From Streptomyces sp. NBC_01255 (GTDB taxonomy: Bacteria > Actinomycetota > Actinomycetes > Streptomycetales > Streptomycetaceae), in contig NZ_CP108474.1 in assembly GCF_036226445.1 (NCBI RefSeq), positions 4,774,001-4,838,000 of the forward strand: DNA of 64,000 bases, in the 5' to 3' direction. A model generated the notes under the pieces. The model was not told the origin of the DNA. It did no database searches and saw only the letters and a program-made list of their open reading frames with translations. Positions within the stretch are counted from its first letter, which is position 1; each line of letters begins with the position of its first letter. A program made the translations under genes and the position numbers. This document shows positions 1 through 8,456 of the stretch, piece by piece.

Positions 1-503
1 CGGCCGACCCCGCCACCCACATCGGCCCGCTGATCAACTCCCAGCAGGCGGAGGCCGTCTCCTCGGTCGTCGAACAGGCGGTCGCGGCCGGCGCGACGGC
101 GCTGCTGCACGGCTCGGTCGACGGGAACGTCGTCTCCCCGTCCGTCCTGGCCGGCATCCCGGCCGACTCGCCCGTGCTGAGCCAGGAGATCTTCGGCCCG
201 GTGGCGCTCATCGTCCCCTTCGACGGCGAGGAGGAGGCCGTACGGATCGCCAACGACACCCCGTACGGGCTGAGCGGCGCCGTGCACACCGGGGACGTCG
301 AGCGAGGCGTACGGGTCGCCCAGCGCATCCACACCGGCATGATCCACATCAACGACGGCACCGTGCACGACGAGCCGATCGTGCCCTTCGGCGGCGAGAA
401 GCACTCGGGCATCGGGCGGCTCAACGGCGACGCGATGGTGGACGCCTTCACCACGCAGAAGTGGATCTCCATCCAGCACGGCCGGAGCCGTTTCCCCTTC
501 TGA
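1..503 (+). CDS. Aldehyde dehydrogenase, C-terminal part (cut by window edge)
   Basis: This is the last ~166 residues of an NAD(P)-dependent aldehyde dehydrogenase, which oxidises an aldehyde to its acid. The frame runs in from base 3 with no start, so the protein is truncated by the window edge. Visible family features are SQEIFGPV, the NDTPYGLSGAV segment that follows it, and the C-terminal PFGGEKHSGIGR motif, all typical of the catalytic and oligomerisation regions. The catalytic cysteine and the NAD-binding fold lie upstream and cannot be checked. The NDGTVHDEP stretch resembles benzaldehyde/vanillin-type dehydrogenases, but substrate cannot be fixed from this fragment. The family call is secure. 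Confidence 0.93.
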   Translation, partial: ADPATHIGPLINSQQAEAVSSVVEQAVAAGATALLHGSVDGNVVSPSVLAGIPADSPVLSQEIFGPVALIVPFDGEEEAVRIANDTPYGLSGAVHTGDVERGVRVAQRIHTGMIHINDGTVHDEPIVPFGGEKHSGIGRLNGDAMVDAFTTQKWISIQHGRSRFPF

Positions 504-513
504 TTCCCGTCTA

Positions 514-528
514 GGACAGAAGCTGTCC
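514..528. promoter_or_regulatory. Inverted repeat upstream of the DinB-type gene
   Basis: GGACAG-AAG-CTGTCC is a perfect 6-bp inverted repeat with a 3-nt centre. It lies between the dehydrogenase stop (503) and the DinB-type start (585). It is too short and lacks a T-run to be a convincing terminator. A regulator-binding site in the promoter of the downstream gene is more likely. The cognate regulator is unknown. Confidence 0.4.
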
Positions 529-584
529 GCAAGGGCCCGTAGTTTGAGGGGTGTCGGAAAGCTCCTGTACGGAAGGCGGACATC

Positions 585-1127
585 ATGGTTGCTCTCGTTC
601 CCACCGAGGCCCACGGCGACGAGCGCGGCGCGCTCCTCAACTTCATCGAGGCCCAGCGCGCCGCGATCCGCCGCTCGCTCCTCGGCCTCACCGAGGAGCA
701 GGCGGCGAGCCGCCCCAGCGTCAGCGAGCTGAGCCTGTCCGGCCTGCTCAAGCACGTCGCCGAGGTGGAGCTGAACTGGCTCCGCCTCGCGCAGCAGCGG
801 CCGAACGAGAAGCAGCGCACCCAGGAGACCTGGGGCGAGGGCTTCCGGCTCGTCGGGGACGAGACGATCCCGGAGATCGTGGAGTTCTGGGCGGGCGTGG
901 CCAAGCAGACCGAGGACTTCGCCCGCTCGGTGCCGAGCCTGGACGACACCTTCCCGCTGCCGGAGGCGCCGTGGTTCCCGAAGGACGGCCGCGTGTCCGT
1001 GCGCTGGATGCTGCTCCACCTCGTCCAGGAGGCGGGACGGCACGCCGGGCACGCGGACGTCATCCGCGAGTCCCTGGACGGCAAGGGCTCCTTCGATCTG
1101 ATCGCGCAGGAGCAGGGCCGGGGGTGA
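585..1127 (+). CDS. DinB-superfamily protein (DUF664 / mycothiol-transferase-like)
   Basis: 180-residue protein with the four-helix DinB fold pattern. An N-terminal helix (ALLNFIEAQRAAIRRSLLGL) leads into LSLSGLLKHVAEVELNWLRL, where the histidine is the expected first metal ligand. A C-terminal helix, MLLHLVQEAGRHAGHADVIR, carries the paired histidines. This is the layout of the DUF664/DinB_2 group, which includes bacillithiol- and mycothiol-dependent S-transferases. Mycothiol is the actinobacterial thiol, so a detoxification role is plausible but inferred. ATG 585 is chosen because GGAAGG lies about 8 bases upstream. The substrate is unknown. Confidence 0.85.
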   Translation: MVALVPTEAHGDERGALLNFIEAQRAAIRRSLLGLTEEQAASRPSVSELSLSGLLKHVAEVELNWLRLAQQRPNEKQRTQETWGEGFRLVGDETIPEIVEFWAGVAKQTEDFARSVPSLDDTFPLPEAPWFPKDGRVSVRWMLLHLVQEAGRHAGHADVIRESLDGKGSFDLIAQEQGRG

Positions 1128-1143
1128 CACCCCCGGCGTACCC

Positions 1144-1159
1144 TGGTCAAAATTGACTA
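1144..1159. promoter_or_regulatory. PadR operator 1 (before padR-type gene)
   Basis: TGGTCAA-AA-TTGACTA, an imperfect palindrome ending just before the GGAGG ribosome site of the PadR-type gene. The same 16-bp pattern recurs at 1822-1837 and 1877-1892. Its position implies autorepression by blocking transcription near the start. Confidence 0.75.
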
Positions 1160-1173
1160 GGGAGGTACGTGGG

Positions 1174-1824
1174 ATGTCGGCGATCCGGCTGCTCGTCCTG
1201 GGCGCGGTGAAGATGCACGGCCGCGCCCACGGCTACCAGGTGCGCAACGACCTCGAGTTCTGGGGCGCGCACGAATGGTCCAACGCCAAGCCCGGCTCGA
1301 TCTACCACGCGCTCAAGCAGATGGCGAAGCAGGGAATGCTGCACGCCCACGAGATCGCGCCGAGCGCGGTCGGCGGGCCGCCGCGCGTCGAGTACGAGCT
1401 GACGGAGCGGGGCGCGGAGGAGTACTTCGCGCTGCTCCGCGAGGCCCTGACCACGTACGACCAGAAGATGGACGTCCTGTCGGCCGGCATCGGCTTCATC
1501 GTGGACCTCCCCAGGGAGGAGGCGGCGGAGCTGCTGCGGCGGCGGGTGCGGGCGCTCGACGAGTGGCGGGCCGCGGTCACCGAGTACTACACGCCGGAGG
1601 GCGGTCCGGGGCAGCTCGGGCACATCGGCGAGATCATGCACCTCTGGGTGCACTCGGCCGACGCGGGCAAGGAGTGGACGCTCGGTCTGATCGAGCGGAT
1701 CGAAGGCGGGGCGTACGTGTTCGCGGGTGAGGGCGATCCCTTCGTGGGCGTGCTCGCCGAGGGCGAGGAGAACCCGTTCGCGACGGGCTCTCCGGAGGAC
1801 TCCGCCCAGGACTCCGTCGGCTAA
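1174..1824 (+). CDS. PadR-family transcriptional regulator
   Basis: 216-residue PadR regulator. The N-terminal winged helix is visible: IRLLVLGAVKMHGRAHGYQV, then WSNAKPGSIYHALKQMAKQG and the wing PPRVEYELTERGAEEY. The C-terminal half is helical, as in PadR proteins that also carry the Vir C-terminal dimerisation domain. ATG 1174 is preferred over an upstream TTG at 1153 because GGAGG at 1161-1165 is well placed for it and the TTG lies inside the operator. The gene precedes a drug-type ABC exporter, and the same palindrome occurs before both units. It therefore probably represses itself and the exporter until a drug-like ligand binds. The ligand is unknown. Confidence 0.93.
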   Translation: MSAIRLLVLGAVKMHGRAHGYQVRNDLEFWGAHEWSNAKPGSIYHALKQMAKQGMLHAHEIAPSAVGGPPRVEYELTERGAEEYFALLREALTTYDQKMDVLSAGIGFIVDLPREEAAELLRRRVRALDEWRAAVTEYYTPEGGPGQLGHIGEIMHLWVHSADAGKEWTLGLIERIEGGAYVFAGEGDPFVGVLAEGEENPFATGSPEDSAQDSVG

Positions 1825-1837
1825 TCAAGGTTGACTA
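1822..1837. promoter_or_regulatory. PadR operator 2
   Basis: TAATCAA-GG-TTGACTA. The first three bases are the stop codon of the PadR gene, so the site starts in the coding sequence. Together with the site 55 bp downstream it flanks the region where the exporter promoter must lie. Confidence 0.7.
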
Positions 1838-1876
1838 GCTGCCCGCGAGGGCATAACTTCCTTCGTCGGCGGCAGC

Positions 1877-1892
1877 TGGTCAAATTTGACTA
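1877..1892. promoter_or_regulatory. PadR operator 3 (before ABC exporter)
   Basis: TGGTCAA-AT-TTGACTA, the best palindrome of the three, placed 23 bp before the exporter start codon. Its centre is 55 bp from that of operator 2, about five helical turns, so dimers on both sites could lie on one face of the DNA and cooperate. Confidence 0.75.
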
Positions 1893-1915
1893 AGGCGTTT
1901 TCGGGAGGAATCGGA

Positions 1916-2911
1916 ATGAACAAGGAAGCGATCCTCGTGGAGGGCGCACGGAAGCGGTACGGGGAGAAGGACGCCCTGGCCGGGCTCGACCTGGCCGTCG
2001 GCCGCGGCACCGTCCACGGCCTGCTGGGCCCCAACGGCGCGGGAAAGACCACGACCGTACGGATCCTGGCCACCCTGCTGCGCCACGACGAGGGCCTGGT
2101 GCGGGTCGCGGGCCACGACGTACGGACCGAGGCCCGGGAGGTGCGCCGGCGGATCGGGCTGCTCGGACAGCACGCCGCCCTCGACGAGGAGCTGGGCGGC
2201 CGGCAGAACCTGGAGATGTTCGGCAGGCTCCACCACCTGGGCGCGCGGGGCGCCGGGGCGCGGGCCGACGAGCTCCTGGAGCGCTTCGGCCTCACGGACA
2301 CCGGCCGCAAGCCGGTCAAGCAGTTCAGCGGCGGCATGCGGCGGAGGCTCGACCTGGCGGCCTCGCTGATCACCGAACCCGAGGTGCTCTTCCTCGACGA
2401 GCCGACGACCGGGCTCGACCCGCGCGGCCGCGGCGAGGTGTGGGAGTCGGTGCGCTCCCTGGTCGGCGGGGGCACGACGGTCCTGCTCACGACGCAGTAC
2501 CTGGAGGAGGCCGATCGGCTCGCCGACCGGATCTCGGTGGTGGACCAGGGGCGGGTCGTCGCCGACGGCACGGCCGACGAGCTCAAGGCGCGGGTCGGCG
2601 CCGACCGCATCGACGTGGTCGTCCGGGACGCGGCACGGCTCGACGAGGCGGCCGCGCTGCTGCCGGCCGCGCGGGCGGAGGTGAGCGTGGACGCCGACCG
2701 GCGGCTTCTCAGCGCGCCGGTGGCGGACCGCATGGCCTCGCTCACCGAGACCGTCCGGGCCCTCGGGGCGGCGGGGATCGAGGCGGAGGACATCGCGCTG
2801 CGGCGGCCGACGCTGGACGAGGCCTTCCTGCGGCTGACGGGCCAGGACGCCGAGCGGGAGACGGCAGATCGGGGCGATCGGGAGAAGCGCGAGAAGGAGG
2901 TGGCGGCATGA
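1916..2911 (+). CDS. ABC exporter ATP-binding protein (DrrA type)
   Basis: 331-residue nucleotide-binding subunit of a drug/antibiotic exporter. In order it has Walker [10 protein letters not shown], the Q-loop region [20 protein letters not shown], signature [12 protein letters not shown], Walker [14 protein letters not shown], and the [14 protein letters not shown] segment. The last has Gln where most ABC proteins have the H-loop His, as is usual in the daunorubicin-resistance DrrA group. A DrrA-like C-terminal domain follows. ATG 1916 has GGGAGGAA 5 bases upstream. The stop overlaps the permease start by ATGA, so the two are translationally coupled. Three PadR-type palindromes suggest control by the upstream regulator. 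Confidence 0.95.
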   Translation: MNKEAILVEGARKRYGEKDALAGLDLAVGRGTVHGLLGPNGAGKTTTVRILATLLRHDEGLVRVAGHDVRTEAREVRRRIGLLGQHAALDEELGGRQNLEMFGRLHHLGARGAGARADELLERFGLTDTGRKPVKQFSGGMRRRLDLAASLITEPEVLFLDEPTTGLDPRGRGEVWESVRSLVGGGTTVLLTTQYLEEADRLADRISVVDQGRVVADGTADELKARVGADRIDVVVRDAARLDEAAALLPAARAEVSVDADRRLLSAPVADRMASLTETVRALGAAGIEAEDIALRRPTLDEAFLRLTGQDAERETADRGDREKREKEVAA

Positions 2912-3672
2912 GCGCCGCGTACGTGGTGAGCGACTGCTGGACGATGACCCGCCGGGAGCTCGCCCACTGGGCGCGTCAGCCCGTGCAGGTCCTGGTCGGG
3001 CTCGTGTTCCCGGTGATGATGCTGCTGATGTTCGGCTACCTCGTCGGCGGCGGGCGGGCCGTCGACGGCGACTACGTCGACTACCTCGTGCCGGGCATGC
3101 TCGCCCTGACGATGGTCTTCGGGCTCGAAGGCACCATGACGGCGGTGACGCAGGACCTGAACAAGGGCGTGATCGACCGGTTCCGGGCGATGCCGATGAC
3201 CGACGGGGCCGTCCTGGTCGGGCGGGCGGCCGCCGACATGCTCCAGTCGACCGTCGGGCTCCTCGTGATGGTGGGCGTGGGATACGCGATCGGCTGGCAG
3301 GCCACCGGTGGGGTCGGGAGCTTCCTGGGGGCGCTGGGGCTGCTGCTCCTGCTGCGCTTCGCGATGCTCTGGATCGGGATCTTCCTCGCCCTGGTCGCGG
3401 GGCGCGCGGAGCTGGTGCAGGCGGTGCAGATCCTGGTCTGGCCCGTCGGGTTCCTCTCCAACGCCTTCGCCTCACCGGACTCGATGCCGGGGTGGCTCGG
3501 CACGGTCGTGGAGTGGAACCCGATGTCGGCGACCGCGACGGCGGTACGCGAACTCTTCGGCAATCCGGGCGGCGAACCGGGGCACGTCATGGCGGCGGTG
3601 GTGTGGCCGCTGGTGCTCCTCGCGGTCTTCTTCCCGCTGGCGGTGCGGAGGTTCGGGCGGCTCGGAAAGTAG
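2908..3672 (+). CDS. ABC exporter permease (DrrB / ABC-2 type)
   Basis: 254-residue ABC-2 permease with about six membrane segments ([78 protein letters not shown] and a C-terminal [19 protein letters not shown]). The [14 protein letters not shown] loop followed by [18 protein letters not shown] is typical of DrrB-type permeases. It overlaps the ATPase gene by 4 bp (ATGA). It should pair with the ATPase to export an unidentified hydrophobic compound. Confidence 0.93.
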   Translation: MSAAYVVSDCWTMTRRELAHWARQPVQVLVGLVFPVMMLLMFGYLVGGGRAVDGDYVDYLVPGMLALTMVFGLEGTMTAVTQDLNKGVIDRFRAMPMTDGAVLVGRAAADMLQSTVGLLVMVGVGYAIGWQATGGVGSFLGALGLLLLLRFAMLWIGIFLALVAGRAELVQAVQILVWPVGFLSNAFASPDSMPGWLGTVVEWNPMSATATAVRELFGNPGGEPGHVMAAVVWPLVLLAVFFPLAVRRFGRLGK

Positions 3673-3763
3673 CGGCGCGGAGGTGGGAACCCGAAGGCGG
3701 TGAGCGGTGTATTGAAAGCAGTGGTTCACCGCGAACCGCCCGAGGGGCAAGGGGGATCGTGCG

Positions 3764-4984
3764 ATGCGCAGGCTCGTGGGAGCGGCCGGCGCCGTCGTGG
3801 CGCTGGTGTTGGTGGTACTGACGGGGTGTACGGGGACGGGCGGGAGCGATCGTCCTCTGGGGGCGCCAGGGGGCTCGGCATCGGCTTCCCCGCACCCGAG
3901 GGGGGTGTTCGGGGCGCCGCCCCGGATGCCGTCCTCGCCGGGGCTGCCCGGGTGGGCGCACAGTCTGGGCTTCGCGCGGGACGGCAGCGGGTTCGCGCTG
4001 CTCGCCGAGTGCGAGGGCGACCCGGCGGCGGGGACCGGGTCCTGCCGGCAGCACGTGGCCGTGCGGGACGCGGGGGCGAAGGAGTGGGTGCTGCGGCGGT
4101 CGCCGCTGCCCGACACAGCGATGCCGGAGGGCGTCTCGGCGCATCTGCTGGCCCTCGGGCCGGGCAGGGCGCTCGTCGAGGACGGCGGTTCCGGGCCGGA
4201 CGCCCGGACCTGGTTCACCCGGGACGGCGGCCGGAACTGGCGGGCGGGCGACCGGCGTACGGTCGGCACGACCCCGGACATACCGGCGGGGGCGGTGCTC
4301 ACCGCCGACTGCGCGGCGCCCGCCGGGGCCCTGCCCGACGACTGCGACAGGAAGCGTCTCGTCGTGGTCTCGCCGCAGGACGGGCGGCGCAGGGCGCTGG
4401 CCCGGGTGCCGCTCCTCGGGGCGCAGCCGCGGCCGGCGGAGCAGCCGGAGCCCGACGGGTCCTGGTGGGTCTCGGGGGCGGACCCGCTGTCCGGGCGGGC
4501 GGCGGTCGCCGTCTCCCGGGACGCGGGCCGGAGCTGGACGGTGAGCCGGCTGCCCAGTCCCGCTGTGGGCCCCGGGTGGTACACGGCGGTGGCGGTCGGT
4601 CAGGACGCGGTGTACGCGGCGGAGATGGGGGAGCTGACGGGCGGCGAGCCCGTCAAGAACCCGATGCGGGCGCTGCACCGCTCCGTGGACGGGGGCCGGA
4701 CGTGGCAGCGGATGTGGACGACGGGGCGGGAGCGGGAGCCCCGGACGCTGCTGGGGCTGCCGGTCCCGGGGCCCGGCGGCCGGGTGGAGATCGGCGGGGA
4801 GCTGTCGGGGCACGGGAGCGTGGACGGCGGGCGCACCTTCGTCCGGCTCGGTGACGGCTCGTACTTCACCCGCCGCACCCCGCTGGGACTGCTGCGGGAG
4901 CAGGCCCCCTGTCAGTACGCGCTGACCGCGGACGGGGTGCGGTGGTCGGAGTTCCTGCTGGCCTGCGAGGACGGGGAGCCCTGA
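3764..4984 (+). CDS. Secreted lipoprotein with Asp-box (BNR/sialidase-like) repeats
   Basis: 406 residues. The N-terminus is a lipoprotein signal, with hydrophobic VGAAGAVVALVLVVLTGC ending at a lipobox LTGC, so it should be anchored outside the membrane. Asp-box (S/T-x-D-x-G-x-x-W) motifs recur: FTRDGGRNWRAG, VSRDAGRSWTVS, RSVDGGRTWQRM and SVDGGRTFVRL. This spacing indicates a beta-propeller of the sialidase/BNR kind, but no sialidase catalytic site is evident, so enzyme activity is not claimed. ATG 3764 follows AAGGGGGA. It stands alone, and its 3' end forms a hairpin shared with the convergent gad gene. Confidence 0.8.
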   Translation: MRRLVGAAGAVVALVLVVLTGCTGTGGSDRPLGAPGGSASASPHPRGVFGAPPRMPSSPGLPGWAHSLGFARDGSGFALLAECEGDPAAGTGSCRQHVAVRDAGAKEWVLRRSPLPDTAMPEGVSAHLLALGPGRALVEDGGSGPDARTWFTRDGGRNWRAGDRRTVGTTPDIPAGAVLTADCAAPAGALPDDCDRKRLVVVSPQDGRRRALARVPLLGAQPRPAEQPEPDGSWWVSGADPLSGRAAVAVSRDAGRSWTVSRLPSPAVGPGWYTAVAVGQDAVYAAEMGELTGGEPVKNPMRALHRSVDGGRTWQRMWTTGREREPRTLLGLPVPGPGGRVEIGGELSGHGSVDGGRTFVRLGDGSYFTRRTPLGLLREQAPCQYALTADGVRWSEFLLACEDGEP

Positions 4985-4995
4985 GGCTCCCCGTC
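4970..4995. terminator. Hairpin terminator between convergent genes
   Basis: GACGGGGAGCC-CTGA-GGCTCCCCGTC is a perfect 11-bp stem whose loop contains the TGA stop of the lipoprotein gene. It lies 5 bp from the gadB stop on the other strand, so it probably acts in both directions. There is no long T-run, as is common in GC-rich actinomycetes. Confidence 0.7.
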
Positions 4996-4999
4996 GGGC

Positions 5000-6418
5000 T
5001 CAGTGGTGGAAGGAGGTCGCCGCGCCCTTGTCGTGGGTGAACGGCTGGGACTGGCGCCGCAGTTCGGGCAGCAGTCGGCTCAGGTCCTCGACGAACAGTT
5101 CGGCGAGGTCGGCCGAGAAGCCGTTGCGGCAGACCACGCGCAGGACGGACAGGTCCTCGCGGTTGACGGGGAAGGTGTAGGCGGGGACCAGCCAGCCCCG
5201 TTCGCGCAGCCGCCGGGAGACGTCGAAGACGTCGAAGGAGGTGACGTCGGGTGCGGTGGTGAAGGCGAAGACGGGTAGTTGGTTTCCGCGGGTGAGGAGC
5301 TGGAAGTCGCCCATGGCCTCGATGCGTTCGGAGATGCCCCGGGCGACGTCACGGGAGGTCTGCTGCACCACCCGGTAGCCTTCCCGGCCGAGCCTCAGGA
5401 AGGTGTAGTACTGCGCGACGACCTGGGCGCCCGGCCGGGAGAAGTTGAGGGCGAAGGTGGGCATGTCGCCGCCCAGGTAGTTGACCCGGAAGACGAGGTC
5501 CTCGGGGAGTTCGGCGGGCGAGCGCCACAGTGCCCAGCCGACGCCCGGGTAGACCAGGCCGAACTTGTGGCCGGAGGTGTTGATCGAGGAGACGCGGGGG
5601 AGGCGGAAGTCCCACACCAGGTCCTCGTCGAGGAAGGGGGCGATCATGGCGCCGGAGGCTCCGTCGACGTGGACGGGGATGTCGAGGCCGGTGCGTTCCT
5701 GGAGGGCGTCCAGGGCGGCGCAGATCTCGGCGACCGGTTCGTAGGAGCCGTCGAAGGTGGAGCCGAGGACGGCGACGACGCCGATGGTGTTCTCGTCGCA
5801 GAGCGCGGCGGCGGACTCGGCGTCGAGGTGGAAGCGGTCGCCCTCCATGGGGACGAGCCGGGGCTCGACCTCCCAGAAGTTGCAGAACTTGTCCCAGCAG
5901 ACCTGGACGTTGACGCCCATCACCAGATTGGGGCGGGCGCCGCCTGCGTAACGGTCGGCGTTCCGCTTGGCCCAGCGGCGCTTGAGCGCCATGCCGGCGA
6001 GCATGCAGGCCTCGCTGGAGCCGGTGGTGGAGCAGCCGACGGCCGTGGTCGGGTCCGGGGCGTTCCACAGGTGGGCGAGCATGGCGACGCAGCGGCGCTC
6101 CAGTTCGGCGGTGCGCGGGTACTCGTCCTTGTCGATCATGTTCTTGTCGCGGCACTCGCCCATCAGGACGGCGGCCTGGGGCTCCATCCAGGTGGTGACG
6201 AAGGTGGCGAGGTTGAGCCGGGAGTTGCCGTCGAGCATCAGCTCGTCGTGGACGAGCTGGTAGGCGCTCATCGGGGGCAGCGGCCCGTCCGGGAGCTGGT
6301 GGCGCGGTGGGGCCTCGGTCATGCCGCCGATGGGATCGGCTTCCCCGAAGAAGGGGTTGAGCGCGAGCCGGCGCTCGTGTTGGGGCGCGGAGGCGTCGGG
6401 ACCCTGGTGCAGCGGCAT
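5000..6418 (-). CDS. gadB: Glutamate decarboxylase
   Basis: 472-residue PLP enzyme that converts glutamate to GABA and CO2, consuming a cytoplasmic proton. Family features are GCSTTGSSEACMLAGMALKRRW (residues 128-149, cofactor phosphate region), VHVDGASG with the PLP-contacting Asp252, and NTSGHKFGLVYPG with the Schiff-base Lys285. Length matches E. coli GadB (466). The protein ends ...SFHH. E. coli GadB ends in a His-Thr tail whose histidine closes the active site at neutral pH, so a similar pH switch is possible. The ClC-type gene starts upstream on the same strand with only 42 bp between them, suggesting one acid-resistance unit. Confidence 0.95.
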   Translation of the reverse strand: MPLHQGPDASAPQHERRLALNPFFGEADPIGGMTEAPPRHQLPDGPLPPMSAYQLVHDELMLDGNSRLNLATFVTTWMEPQAAVLMGECRDKNMIDKDEYPRTAELERRCVAMLAHLWNAPDPTTAVGCSTTGSSEACMLAGMALKRRWAKRNADRYAGGARPNLVMGVNVQVCWDKFCNFWEVEPRLVPMEGDRFHLDAESAAALCDENTIGVVAVLGSTFDGSYEPVAEICAALDALQERTGLDIPVHVDGASGAMIAPFLDEDLVWDFRLPRVSSINTSGHKFGLVYPGVGWALWRSPAELPEDLVFRVNYLGGDMPTFALNFSRPGAQVVAQYYTFLRLGREGYRVVQQTSRDVARGISERIEAMGDFQLLTRGNQLPVFAFTTAPDVTSFDVFDVSRRLRERGWLVPAYTFPVNREDLSVLRVVCRNGFSADLAELFVEDLSRLLPELRRQSQPFTHDKGAATSFHH

Positions 6419-6460
6419 GGGGGATTCCTTCTGTCCGGGTTGGGCGGTGGGGGTGGGGGG

Positions 6461-7750
6461 TCAGTGCAGGGATTTGCCCTCGTCGTCGAGTTCGAGCTGG
6501 GGGCGTCCGGTGACGATCAGCCAGGCCGGGAGGGTGGCCAGGCAGAGCACGGCGAGCATCGCGGGGGAGGGGGCGAGGACGGCCCCGGTGAAGAGGCTGA
6601 TCCAGCCCAGCCGGGTGGTGGCGAGCAGGACGCCGAGGACGGCGGAGGAGACGGCGACGGCGGGGTGGACCTCGGGGACGAGCGCCTGGGCGAGCAGTCC
6701 GAAGGCGGCCCCGATGAAGACGGCGGGGAAGATGCGGCCGCCCCGGAAGCCGCAGGAGGCGGCGACGAGGAGGGCGAGGAGTTTGACCACGGCCAGCTTG
6801 GCCAGTTCGCCGGAGGACCAGCTGCCGATCGAGGAGGTGAGCTCCTTGACCTGCTCCAGCCCCTTGAAGAGGGTCAGCTGCCCGCCGAGGGCGCCCAGGA
6901 GGCCGAGGACGAGCCCGCCGAGGGGCAGCATCAGCATCGGGTGGCGCAGGCGCTTGAAGGCGGCGTGGAGGTAGGGGAAGAGGTAGCAGGAGGCGAGGCC
7001 GAAGACGGCCGCGGCGGAGGCGATGACCAGGGCTGCGAGGAGGTCGCCCCAGCCGGGGTCGGTCAGCGGCGGCAGCCCCATGTCGAAGGTCGGCTCGGCG
7101 AGCAGCTCCGTGGTCATCGATCCGGCGCCGGCGGCGACGAGCGGCAGGAAGAGCCGGTCCCAGAGGGAGCCGCGGCCCGGCTGCCCCACCAGGGCCTCGG
7201 AGATGACGAGGGCGGCGGCCACCGGCGTACCGAAGAGGGCGCCGATGGTGGCGGCCGAGGCGAGGGCGACCCAGGCGGCGGCGGGCACCGTGGGCTGGGC
7301 CTTGCGGCCGACCCAGTAGGTGAGGGCGATGTTGGCCGTGATGATCGGATACTCGGGGCCGAGGCTGACCCCGCCGGCCAGGGCGAAGGTGGCCGCGACC
7401 AGCAGGCCCGGCACCACACCGGGGGCGAGTGGCGCCCCGCCGAGACCTCCGGAGGCCGGGTCGGGGCCGGCGTGTCCCGGCACCTTCCACACGACGAGGC
7501 CCACGGCGATACCGGTCGCGGTGAGCATGATGATGATCCAGAGGGAGGAGTAGCCGCCGATGCCGAGGGCGTCCGGCAGGTCGTTCCAGAGCACTCCCTG
7601 GAACTCCTCCGCGAGGGCGCTGACCCCCAGGAGCACCAGGCTCGCCGCGACGCCGATCGCGAGCGCGGGCGGGATCTGCCGTAGCTGGACCGGGTGGGGG
7701 GACTCCGCGGGGGAGGGTGACGGCGCGGGCGGAACATGATCAGTGGCCAC
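6461..7750 (-). CDS. ClC-type chloride channel/transporter family protein
   Basis: About 429 residues with ten or more membrane helices. ClC signatures are present: GGVSLGPEYPIIT, matching the G-x-x-GPE-x-P selectivity/gating loop, and FRGGRIFPAVFIGAAFG, matching the GGxFxP loop. The sequence looks closest to the YfeO-like branch. In E. coli, ClC exchangers balance charge during extreme acid resistance together with glutamate decarboxylase, which fits the position directly before gadB. GTG 7750 is chosen for the purine-rich GGTGGGG upstream. An in-frame ATG at 7780 is an alternative start. Whether it is a channel or an H+/Cl- exchanger cannot be told from the sequence alone. Confidence 0.88.
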   Translation of the reverse strand: MATDHVPPAPSPSPAESPHPVQLRQIPPALAIGVAASLVLLGVSALAEEFQGVLWNDLPDALGIGGYSSLWIIIMLTATGIAVGLVVWKVPGHAGPDPASGGLGGAPLAPGVVPGLLVAATFALAGGVSLGPEYPIITANIALTYWVGRKAQPTVPAAAWVALASAATIGALFGTPVAAALVISEALVGQPGRGSLWDRLFLPLVAAGAGSMTTELLAEPTFDMGLPPLTDPGWGDLLAALVIASAAAVFGLASCYLFPYLHAAFKRLRHPMLMLPLGGLVLGLLGALGGQLTLFKGLEQVKELTSSIGSWSSGELAKLAVVKLLALLVAASCGFRGGRIFPAVFIGAAFGLLAQALVPEVHPAVAVSSAVLGVLLATTRLGWISLFTGAVLAPSPAMLAVLCLATLPAWLIVTGRPQLELDDEGKSLH

Positions 7751-7936
7751 CGCCCCACCATAAGTGCGCAAAAGCCGCATAACATCCCGAGGTGTGGCCG
7801 GAACGGGCCCGTACGGCCCTGCATCTCACGCCGCGTCACGTCAGGCCGCAGCCGCCACGACGGCGCGGCGCCCGAGCCCGCGGGCGGGGATCCGCGGGTC
7901 GGGTCCGCGGCCGGGCCGGCCACCGGGTCCGTCGGC

Positions 7937-8305
7937 TCAGGCGCGGGGCGCGATCACGACGGCCGTGCCGTAGGCGCAGACCTCCGTGCCCACGTCCGCC
8001 GCCTCCGTCACGTCGAAGCGGAACATCAGCACGGCGTTCGCACCGCGCGCCTGGGCCTGTTCCACCAGCCGTTCCATCGCCTGGTTGCGGGTCTGGACCA
8101 GCGTCTTCGTCAGACCCTTCAGCTCGCCGCCGATCATCGACTTCAGCCCCGCGCCGATCTGGCTGCCCAGGTGGCGCGAGCGCACGGTGAGCCCGAAGAC
8201 CTCACCGATGACCTGCCGGACCTCATAGCCCGGCACGTCGTTCGTCGTCACGACCAGCACGTCAGGGTGCGGACCCTGGCCGCCTCCGTACTCCTCGATG
8301 CCCAT
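7937..8305 (-). CDS. YbjQ-family protein (DUF74)
   Basis: 122-residue cytoplasmic protein of the YbjQ/DUF74 (heavy-metal-binding-like) family. Conserved blocks are VLVVTTNDVPGYEVRQVIGE, GLTVRSRHLGSQIGAGLKS, IGGELKGLTKTLVQTRNQAM and ARGANAVLMFRFDV. Proteins of this fold form homopentamers; their function is not established. ATG 8305 is chosen because AGGAGG (8315-8320) is 9 bases away. The in-frame ATG at 8311 is too close to that site. It stands alone, divergent from the DedA gene. Confidence 0.9.
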   Translation of the reverse strand: MGIEEYGGGQGPHPDVLVVTTNDVPGYEVRQVIGEVFGLTVRSRHLGSQIGAGLKSMIGGELKGLTKTLVQTRNQAMERLVEQAQARGANAVLMFRFDVTEAADVGTEVCAYGTAVVIAPRA

Positions 8306-8456
8306 CGGCATACACCTCCTGGCCTCCCACCCTCCGGGCCGGGAGCCCGCTCCGCATCCCGTGGGATCCGGGTGGAACCGGTCGGGTCCCGTCCACGTTG
8401 ATAGCTTGGGGCGAGCCGTCCCCCATGCCCCCACTGACCGCAGGAGCCCGGAACCC

